Shown piece after piece: positions 7,580 to 12,794 of a stretch of DNA of 12,794 nucleotides. The DNA lies in assembly GCA_964617665.1 (NCBI GenBank), contig CAZUAH010000402.1, forward strand, positions 1-12,794. Reading direction: 5' to 3'. Numbering within the stretch: position 1 is the stretch's first letter; the number at the start of each line of letters is the position of its first letter. The translations under genes and the position numbers were made by a program. The notes beneath the pieces were generated by a model. That model was given only the letters and a program-made list of their open reading frames with translations. It was not told where the DNA came from and did no database searches. The DNA is from JADHUC01 sp964617665 (GTDB lineage Bacteria > Planctomycetota > Planctomycetia > Pirellulales > Pirellulaceae).

Positions 7580-7649
7580 GGGAGGGCGAGGCTCCTTCCG
7601 AGCCGCGCAACAACGCGAGAAACCGGCTCAGCAGGAGCTTCGCCCTCCC
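7580..7649. repeat. Imperfect inverted repeat (26-base arms), planctomycete-type GEAPSEPR palindrome
   Basis: The left arm is 7580-7605 (begins GGGAGGGCGAGGCTCC) and the right arm 7624-7649 (ends TTCGCCCTCCC). The arms match at 23 of 26 positions, one of the mismatches being a G-T pair. The loop is 18 bases, 7606-7623. It fills the gap between the kinase stop and the lyase start. Its translation on the plus strand reads EGEAPSEPR, a peptide I recall turning up repeatedly in spurious planctomycete gene tails, which suggests a dispersed family. No T-run follows, so a role as terminator is uncertain. Confidence 0.75.
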
Positions 7650-7689
7650 AATCTGCGGACACGCCTGCGTGACTCGGGCGAGTCCTTTT

Positions 7690-7693
7690 GGAG
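7690..7693 (+). promoter_or_regulatory. Shine-Dalgarno site of purB
   Basis: GGAG six bases before ATG 7700. It favours ATG 7700 over the in-frame TTG at 7688, which overlaps the site itself. Confidence 0.7.
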
Positions 7694-7699
7694 ATACAC

Positions 7700-9127
7700 A
7701 TGGCACACGATCAATACGAAAATCCGCTTATCAGTCGTTATTCTTCCAAAGAAATGAGCCGTCTGTGGAGCGCGCAGAAGAAATTCAGCACATGGCGCAA
7801 ACTGTGGGTTGCATTGGCGGAGGCTCAGCAGGAGTTGGGATTGGCGGTCACGGACGAACAGATTGCCGAACTCAAAGAGCACACGGACGACATCGACTTC
7901 GAGGCCGCTGCGAAATACGAACGCGACCTTCGGCACGATGTGATGGCTCACATACATGCCTACAAGGACGTCTGTCCAACGGCGGGCCCTGTCATCCATT
8001 TGGGAGCGACCAGCTGCTACGTGACGGACAACACGGACTTGCTCGTTCTGCGTGACGCACTTGAGATGGTATGCCAGCGTGTAGCTGCAGTTGTTGACAG
8101 CCTGGCGAAATTCGCCGCGGAGCACCGCGATTTGGCCAGTCTAGGTTTCACGCACCTGCAGGCGGCTCAACCCACTACTGTCGGTAAACGAGCATCGCTG
8201 TGGGCCTACGACTTCGCTTTGGACCTTCGTGAATTGGAACACCGGTTGAACGAGCTGAAGGCACGCAGCACGAAGGGCACGACCGGCACGCAGGCAAGTT
8301 TCTTGAAGTTGTTCGACGGCGACCATGATAAGGTGAGACAACTGGAGCAGTCAGTCGCGCAGAAGATCGGGTTCGACGCCACTTACGCAGTTACCGGTCA
8401 GACCTATTCGCGCAAGATCGACTCACAAGTCTTGGACGCCTTGTCCGGCGTTGCGCAATCTGCGCACAAGATGGCTACGGACTTGCGAATATTGGCTAAT
8501 CGAAAGGAAGTCGAAGAGCCGTTCGGGAAAAACCAGGTCGGTTCGTCGGCCATGCCGTACAAACGCAACCCGATGCGCAGCGAGCGAATCTGTTCCCTGG
8601 CTCGCTACGTCATCAGCCTGCAGTCCAGCCCTCCGAACACGCTGGCCACTCAGTGGATGGAGCGGACGCTGGACGACAGCGCCAATCGTCGTCTGGTTCT
8701 GCCACAGGCGTTCTTGGGAGTCGATGCTGTGTTGATTCTGTGCCAAAACGTGACGTCGGGCTTGGTAGTCTATCCCGAGGTAATCGCAAAAAACCTTCGC
8801 GAAGAACTGCCTTTCATGGCCACGGAGAACATCCTCATGGCCGCGGTCGCCGCTGGCGGCGATCGGCAGGCTCTGCACGAGCGCATTCGTCAACACAGTC
8901 ACGCCGCGGGCGCTGCGATCAAGAACGAAGGAAGGCCGAACGATCTGATCGAACGTCTTGCAGCGGACGAGGAATTCACCACGCTGGACTTCGAAGCCGC
9001 CATGGAACCGACACAGTTCGTAGGCCGAGCACCCCAGCAAGTAGACGACTTCATCGAAGAAGTTGTCAAGCCCATCCGGCAACGGTATGCCCAGGGCGAA
9101 GCGTTGTCGGCGGAAGTAAACGTGTAG
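7700..9127 (+). CDS. purB: Adenylosuccinate lyase
   Basis: A 475-residue cytoplasmic homotetrameric enzyme that splits fumarate from SAICAR and from adenylosuccinate in purine synthesis. The fumarase/aspartase-superfamily signature GSSAMPYKRNPMRSER is at 281-296 and carries the mobile-loop serine. The first catalytic His is His152 in GFTHLQAAQPTTVGKR, and RHDVMAHIHAY (78-88) and ATSCYVTDNTDL (103-114) complete the active site. KGTTGTQASFLKLFDGDH (192-209), ERTLDDSANRR and ELPFMATENI are typical. From memory these blocks match the human enzyme (GFTHFQPAQLTTVGKR, KGTTGTQASFLQLFEGDH) more closely than the shorter Bacillus-type PurB. Catalytic residues are intact and the length is normal. It is the last plus-strand housekeeping gene before the degenerate region. 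Confidence 0.96.
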   Translation: MAHDQYENPLISRYSSKEMSRLWSAQKKFSTWRKLWVALAEAQQELGLAVTDEQIAELKEHTDDIDFEAAAKYERDLRHDVMAHIHAYKDVCPTAGPVIHLGATSCYVTDNTDLLVLRDALEMVCQRVAAVVDSLAKFAAEHRDLASLGFTHLQAAQPTTVGKRASLWAYDFALDLRELEHRLNELKARSTKGTTGTQASFLKLFDGDHDKVRQLEQSVAQKIGFDATYAVTGQTYSRKIDSQVLDALSGVAQSAHKMATDLRILANRKEVEEPFGKNQVGSSAMPYKRNPMRSERICSLARYVISLQSSPPNTLATQWMERTLDDSANRRLVLPQAFLGVDAVLILCQNVTSGLVVYPEVIAKNLREELPFMATENILMAAVAAGGDRQALHERIRQHSHAAGAAIKNEGRPNDLIERLAADEEFTTLDFEAAMEPTQFVGRAPQQVDDFIEEVVKPIRQRYAQGEALSAEVNV

Positions 9128-9178
9128 CGGGCCTAAAGGAGTGGCCTCCGCCATGTTTGGCAATAGAGGAATCCGAGC

Positions 9179-9892
9179 TTGCACGAGTCCGTTCGTTTGC
9201 CGTCGCCCAAGGTGCGACAGGCAGCGAGTATCGAGACTACGATCAGCGGGACCGTTGACAATACCACGCCGCTGCATCTGTACCGTCATGCTCCAACGCC
9301 AACGCGGCTCCCAGCCGAAAACCTGTGTACACGTGAATCCGCGGAATCCCTCGCTGAGACGTTTCAACGAGAGGGAGCCGAACCCTCTTGGTTCGACGAC
9401 GAGTATCCCCTGCATCGTGTCTGTATCAGCAAAGGCTTTCGTCTGGGGACGACCGAAGTAACGCAGGGCCAGTGGTACTTGGTTATGCAGACGAAACCAT
9501 GGAGTGGGCAGGACAACGACGACCACGCAGCGAGTTACGTGAACTGGTACGACGCGGTGGAATTCTGCAACAAGCTAAGCGAGAAAGAAGGCTTACGCCC
9601 TTGTTATGAGGTAAGCTCGATCAGACGCGAGGATGATGGCACGATTGAAAGTGCGGAGGTGACGACCCTTTCAACGGACACCGGTTACCGCTTGCCAACG
9701 GAGGCCGAGTGGGAGTACGCTTGCCGCGCGGGCGCACCAACGCGTTTCTGCTATGGAGACAATACTTCGAGGTTGGCTGAGTATGCCTGGTACTGCGACA
9801 ACGCAGACATCATTGGCGAGGATTACGTGCATTCGGTCGGCCAGAAGAAATCGAACGCCTGGGGATTATACGACATGCACGGTAAGCTGTAG
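9179..9892 (+). pseudogene. Formylglycine-generating-enzyme-like (SUMF1/FGE-sulfatase domain) gene, C-terminally truncated
   Basis: The frame encodes 237 residues. From about residue 80 it is clearly an FGE-sulfatase domain: WFDDEYPLHRVCISKGF, LGTTEVTQGQWYLVMQTKPW, YVNWYDAVEFCNKLSEKEG, YRLPTEAEWEYACRAG, then AWGLYDMHG. Complete members continue with NVWEWCxDWY and a RGGSW...C...R region that carries the active-site cysteines. Here GLYDMHG is followed by KL and a stop, and neither other plus-strand frame resumes the domain, so roughly the last third of the domain is gone. About 30 extra residues between EKEG and YRLPTEAEWEY are an insertion seen in some relatives. The start is a TTG at 9179 with AGAGGA eight bases upstream; the first 70 or so residues are not recognisable. 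Probably inactive, either as an oxidase on sulfatases or in another SUMF1-type role. Confidence 0.75.
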
Positions 9893-9901
9893 CGTACCAA
9901 A

Positions 9902-9979
9902 CTAGCCTACGGTATCAATCCCTTGTTCTTTCAGGCTGAAACGAAATCTTCGGCGTTTGGTGGGGAAAGTCTTGTTCAA
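9902..9979 (-). pseudogene. Stump of an LRR gene (N-terminal 17 codons of the array family)
   Basis: Starting at TTG 9979 on the minus strand there are 25 codons. The first part, MNKTFPTKRRRFRFSLK, matches the N-terminus of the paralogue at 11668-12321 (MNPTKRRRFRFSLK). After FSLK the similarity stops abruptly, eight unrelated residues follow and the frame ends at 9902. The membrane segment and all repeats are missing. The TTG overlaps the TGA of the gene at 9976-10668 (bases TTGA), which imitates the coupling seen between the two neighbouring array genes. It faces the truncated FGE-like gene from the other side. Confidence 0.65.
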
Positions 9980-10668
9980 GGTCGGTCTTTGGCGTTGGGG
10001 GGGGTATCCCAATAAATCGTACAGTTCGGCAGGGCCTCTTGAAGCTCCTCGATGCCATCCTTCGTGACGTGTGTGCTATGAAGCTCTAGCCATTCGAGTC
10101 TTGTCAAACTCCTGAATTGCCTTAGTCCAGCATCCGTAATCTGCGTGTTGGAAAGATACAGCAGTTCGAGCTTCGTTAGTCTTCCGACGTGCTCCAGCCC
10201 TTCGTCCGAGACCTGTGCATGGTCAAGCACAAGGGTGTCAAGTTCTGTCAGTCCCTTGAGATTCTCCAGGCCAGTATCCGTGACTGTCTTGCCGACAAGC
10301 CCCAACGTCGTCAGTTCTGGCAGCCGCTTGACGTGATCCAAGATCACATCGCCAGCATCGGTACGGAAACCAGTACCACCGCCACTTACGCTAACAACAT
10401 CCGAAAAGAAGTCTTCACCGACCAACTCCCTCAGCCACGCTGGGGCTGGCGGCTCCCGCTCTGGCGTGAACCCCCACTCGTCAGGTTGCTGGTAATCGTA
10501 ATGGACTACGCCCCCCGCCTTCCTAATCGCCTCCACAGCCCCTCGCTGCTTTTCAGCCTGACGCATCTTGAAGGCAAACCACCCCAACCCCACACTAAAC
10601 ACCACAAAGACGATTAACAACGTGCGAAGGCTGAATCTAAATCGGCGGCGTATGGAACGGGTGGTCAT
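9976..10668 (-). CDS. Membrane-anchored leucine-rich-repeat protein (4 repeats)
   Basis: A 230-residue protein. The basic start RSIRRRFRFSLR is followed by one membrane helix (about 16-33, TLLIVFVVFSVGLGWFAF), so the rest should lie outside the cytoplasm. A charged helix, QAEKQRGAVEAIRKAGG, and a conserved block with PAPAWLRELVGEDFF (74-88) lead to four 24-residue repeats from about 116. Their form is LTxLxxLxLxxTxVTDxGLxxLxx, a bacterial version of the ribonuclease-inhibitor-like LRR. The last repeat ends in a cap, GIEELQEALPNCTIYW (205-220). Such proteins are probably binding or scaffold proteins; no enzyme domain is present and the partner is unknown. ATG 10668 overlaps the stop of the upstream paralogue by four bases (ATGA), and its own stop overlaps the stump's TTG. 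Confidence 0.8.
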   Translation of the reverse strand: MTTRSIRRRFRFSLRTLLIVFVVFSVGLGWFAFKMRQAEKQRGAVEAIRKAGGVVHYDYQQPDEWGFTPEREPPAPAWLRELVGEDFFSDVVSVSGGGTGFRTDAGDVILDHVKRLPELTTLGLVGKTVTDTGLENLKGLTELDTLVLDHAQVSDEGLEHVGRLTKLELLYLSNTQITDAGLRQFRSLTRLEWLELHSTHVTKDGIEELQEALPNCTIYWDTPPNAKDRP

Positions 10669-11627
10669 GGGTCCTTAGTTTGCTGGGGGTTGGTCTTGGC
10701 GTCCCAGTTTATTTCACAATTCGGTAGGGCTTCTTGAAGTTTATTGATGCCTTGGGCGGTGACGTGTGTGTTGGAAAGGTACAGACGTTTGAGCTTTGTC
10801 AGTTCCTTGAGATTCTCTAGTCCCGCATCTGAGACTTGTGTGCCGCTGAGTTCGAGCAATTCAAGATTCGGCAGTCCCTTGAGGTGTTTGAGTCCAGCAT
10901 CCGTGACTGGTGCTCTATAAAGACTCAGAACTCTTAGTTTTTTCAGCCGCTTGAGATGCACCAGTCCAGCATCCGTGATCTCAGTGTCGGCAAGCTCAAG
11001 GGATGTCAGGTCGGTCAGGCCATCGAGGTGCACCAGTCCAGTATCCGTGATTTGCGTGTCTGAAAGTGAAAGCCCCTTGAGTTTCTTCAATCCCTTCACG
11101 TTCTCCAACGCAATATCACCGACTTCTGTGAAATCATAACCGACTACAGCAAGGACATCAAAAAAGAGATCTTCACCAAGCGGCAACCACGCTGGGAGTG
11201 GCGGCTCTCCCTCCCGCTCCAGTATCACCACTCCTGTTTCGTCCAGTTGGTACTCATACATCACCGCCCAACCCGCCTTCCCTATCGCCTCCACTGCCTT
11301 CCTCTGCCTCTCTGCCTCTCTCAGCTTCACAGTTAGCCAAGAGCAAGGAACAGCGACGGCCACGACCAGCACCACAAGCGACCGGACACCGAATTGAAAC
11401 CGCCAGCGGAAGAGCAAACTCACGACCAGCCAAACCAACATCACGACAACAACCAAACACACGGCTGCCACGGCAATTAGGACTGTCCAACCCTTTTTCT
11501 CATTGAAGGCAAACCACTGGAACCACTCGGACAGGAACAGGAAGCCTTCGACGGCGAACAATCCGAAGATCAACCGACCCGGCGAGAGGTGATACCGTCG
11601 GCGTTTGGTGGGGTTAGGATTGGTCAA
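10665..11627 (-). CDS. Multi-pass membrane leucine-rich-repeat protein (5 repeats)
   Basis: A 320-residue paralogue with a longer N-terminus. After TKRRRYHLSPGRL come three predicted membrane helices (about 18-34, 48-73 and 82-100), separated by FNEKKGWTV and LLFRWRFQFGVRS. Then follow the array's common parts: REAERQRKAVEAIGKAGW, EPPLPAWLPLGEDLFFDV (141-158), five 24-residue repeats from about 180 (for example LTDLTSLELADTEITDAGLV) and the cap INKLQEALPNCEINW. The start is a TTG at 11627 without a good ribosome binding site. It is chosen because the TKRRR stretch must be included and no ATG lies before residue 63. It begins 40 bases after the stop of the upstream paralogue and overlaps the next one by four bases. 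Function unknown; binding or signalling at the membrane is only a guess. Confidence 0.78.
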   Translation of the reverse strand: MTNPNPTKRRRYHLSPGRLIFGLFAVEGFLFLSEWFQWFAFNEKKGWTVLIAVAAVCLVVVVMLVWLVVSLLFRWRFQFGVRSLVVLVVAVAVPCSWLTVKLREAERQRKAVEAIGKAGWAVMYEYQLDETGVVILEREGEPPLPAWLPLGEDLFFDVLAVVGYDFTEVGDIALENVKGLKKLKGLSLSDTQITDTGLVHLDGLTDLTSLELADTEITDAGLVHLKRLKKLRVLSLYRAPVTDAGLKHLKGLPNLELLELSGTQVSDAGLENLKELTKLKRLYLSNTHVTAQGINKLQEALPNCEINWDAKTNPQQTKDP

Positions 11628-11667
11628 GGTCGTTCTTAGGAGTCGGTTCGCGAGGAGGTTCGACAGA

Positions 11668-12321
11668 CTAGTATGTTAGTATTTCACAATTTGGAAGGGC
11701 CTTCTGAAGCCCCTCGATGCCTTCCTCCGTTACATTTGTCTCATGGAGGTCCAGATAGCCAAGTTCTGTCAGCCCTTTGATAGCCTCCAGTCCAGCATCC
11801 GTGACCTGGGTGTCAGCAATACACAGCCTTTTCAACCTCTTCAGCGTCCTGAGATGTACGAGCCCAGCATCCGTGACCCGTGTGCTGTTGAGGTCCAGAC
11901 ATTCGAGGTTCGGCATCCCCTTAACAGGTTTCATTCCAACATCCGTAACCCGTGTACCGGAAAGGAAAAGAACATTGAGACCAGTCAAGCCCTTGATGTG
12001 TTCCAGATGCACATCGCCAGCTTCTGTACAGTAATTTAGGTCTACGCCAGCGATATCACAGAAGAAGTGGTCATCAGCCAGCCCCCTCAGCCATGCTGGG
12101 GTAGGTGGTTCCTTCGTCCATGTTATGATTTCGTCCCCGTCTACTTGGATATCGTAGTAAATCTCCCCTCCCACCCTCTCAATCGCCTCCACAACCTTCC
12201 TTTGCCTTTCAGCTTCACGCCACTTGTAGGCAAACCACCCCAACCCCACACCCAACACCACAAAGACGATCAAAAGCGTCTTTAAGCTGAAACGAAATCG
12301 TCGGCGTTTGGTGGGATTCAT
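11668..12321 (-). CDS. Membrane-anchored leucine-rich-repeat protein (4 repeats, shortened tail)
   Basis: A 217-residue paralogue from ATG 12321. MNPTKRRRFRFSLK is followed by one membrane helix (15-32, TLLIVFVVLGVGLGWFAY), the charged helix WREAERQRKVVEAIERVGG, the conserved EPPTPAWLRGLADDHFF (71-87), then four repeats from about 112 (for example LKRLKRLCIADTQVTDAGLE). The cap is GIEGLQKALPNCEI. It ends LTY and a TAG where its relatives carry a Trp-containing polar tail. In the same frame beyond the TAG one reads EPPREPTPKND, which resembles the tail PPPPTPKTN of the neighbour at 12339-12764. No clear ribosome binding site is seen. It lies 17 bases after the stop of that neighbour. Confidence 0.8.
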   Translation of the reverse strand: MNPTKRRRFRFSLKTLLIVFVVLGVGLGWFAYKWREAERQRKVVEAIERVGGEIYYDIQVDGDEIITWTKEPPTPAWLRGLADDHFFCDIAGVDLNYCTEAGDVHLEHIKGLTGLNVLFLSGTRVTDVGMKPVKGMPNLECLDLNSTRVTDAGLVHLRTLKRLKRLCIADTQVTDAGLEAIKGLTELGYLDLHETNVTEEGIEGLQKALPNCEILTY

Positions 12322-12338
12322 GGGTCACGTCTTCGGCG

Positions 12339-12764
12339 TCAATTAGATCGGTTGGTCTTTGGGGTTGGGGGTGGTGGTGTCCAGTGTATCCTGCAATTTG
12401 CAAGGGCCACTTGAAGCTCTTTGATACTTTCCTGTGTGACGTGTGTATCTTGGAGGAGTAGAATCTTGAGTCCAGCCAGCCCTTTGAGATGTCGGAGTCT
12501 CTCATCCGTGACGTGAGTTTCGGCAAGCACCAGCGATTCAAGTTGCGTTAGTACCGTTAGGCGCTCGAAGACCACATCGCCAGCTATGCCGTTAGGAAAG
12601 GACACGGCAGTGACATCACAAAAGAAATCGCCCCCAACTAGTTCTATCAGCCACGCTGGCGGCGGTTCCGCCTCTGAATTGATACGTCCGTGTTCGTAGT
12701 AGTAATCATACCAGACGGTTCCCCCCGCCTCTTCAATCGCCTCCTCCGGCGGCCCAGATTCTCT
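12339..12764 (-). pseudogene. 5'-truncated leucine-rich-repeat paralogue (2 repeats)
   Basis: Minus-strand frame open from 12764 down to the stop at 12339. It starts RESGPPEEAIEEAGGTVWYD, so family resemblance begins at EAIEEAGG. Upstream the membrane helix and basic start found in the other copies are missing, and a TGA at 12765-12767 closes the frame. EAEPPPAWLIELVGGDFF is the conserved pre-repeat block. Two repeats follow (LTQLESLVLAETHVTDERLR, then LAGLKILLLQDTHVT), then the cap IKELQVALANCRIHW and a proline-rich tail, PPPPTPKTN. The first plausible start codon is a GTG at 12605, inside the domain, so a functional product is doubtful. What lies beyond 12765 is not recognisable; an intact start through a frameshift outside the visible part is possible. 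Confidence 0.65.
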
Positions 12765-12794
12765 TCACGATTGGGGATCATTTTGAGGGACTCC

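Noticed and set aside
7435..8055. Plus-strand frame running from the kinase end through the palindrome into purB
   Set aside because: It overlaps two real genes and consists of out-of-frame sequence plus the translated palindrome (REGEAPSEPR), a known kind of artefact.
9141..9461. Plus-strand frame overlapping the start of the FGE-like gene
   Set aside because: Considered as a frameshifted N-terminus because a GTG follows AAAGGA, but its translation is Arg/Pro-rich and has no FGE-like sequence. The domain is in the 9179 frame.
8423..9526. 367-residue open frame antisense to purB
   Set aside because: Shadow of purB and the following FGE-like gene. No recognisable motif.
9976..12764. 72-base periodic similarity as a possible minisatellite or CRISPR-like array
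   Set aside because: The period is explained by 24-residue leucine-rich repeats in the coding frame. There are no constant repeats separated by unique spacers.

Overview
The window looks like a chromosomal segment of a planctomycete (Pirellulales-type). The inference rests on several things read in the sequence: a formylglycine-type sulfatase and a formylglycine-generating-enzyme-like fragment, an animal-like adenylosuccinate lyase, a galactose-binding-like protein end of a kind I associate with this phylum, a cluster of small membrane-anchored leucine-rich-repeat (LRR) proteins with an RRRFRFSLxTLL start, and a palindrome whose translation reads EGEAPSEPR. No rRNA, tRNA, CRISPR array or recognisable transposase is visible.

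Left part (1-2152): the 3' end of a galactose-binding-like protein on the plus strand meets a minus-strand pair, an O6-methylguanine-DNA methyltransferase (1289-1855) followed by a small exported protein of unknown function (721-1212). A 297-base gap then separates the methyltransferase from the divergently read plus-strand genes.

Middle part (2153-9127): five plus-strand genes. They are a secreted Cys-type sulfatase whose conserved substrate-binding His appears to be Gly, a 3-hydroxyacyl-CoA dehydrogenase-family protein overlapping the sulfatase stop by four bases, an HD-domain phosphohydrolase of the dNTPase type, a PfkB sugar kinase most like 2-keto-3-deoxygluconate kinase, and adenylosuccinate lyase. 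Sulfatase, kinase and the galactose-binding-like protein fit growth on sulfated or uronic-acid polysaccharides; the HD protein and PurB are nucleotide metabolism. The cluster is not an obvious single pathway. Two different long inverted repeats sit in the gaps before and after the kinase gene.

Right part (9179-12794): a degenerate zone. A plus-strand formylglycine-generating-enzyme-like gene is cut off just before its catalytic C-terminal region, and within about 40 bases runs into the stump of a minus-strand LRR gene. Next to the stump lies a tandem minus-strand array of four LRR paralogues (in transcription order 12764>12339, 12321>11668, 11627>10665, 10668>9976). The first has lost its 5' end and the second has a shortened C-terminus. 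The third carries extra membrane segments, and the third and fourth are joined by stop/start overlaps. This array and its junction with the truncated enzyme gene are the least ordinary part of the window. I see signs of tandem duplication and deletion, but no proof of a defined new system.
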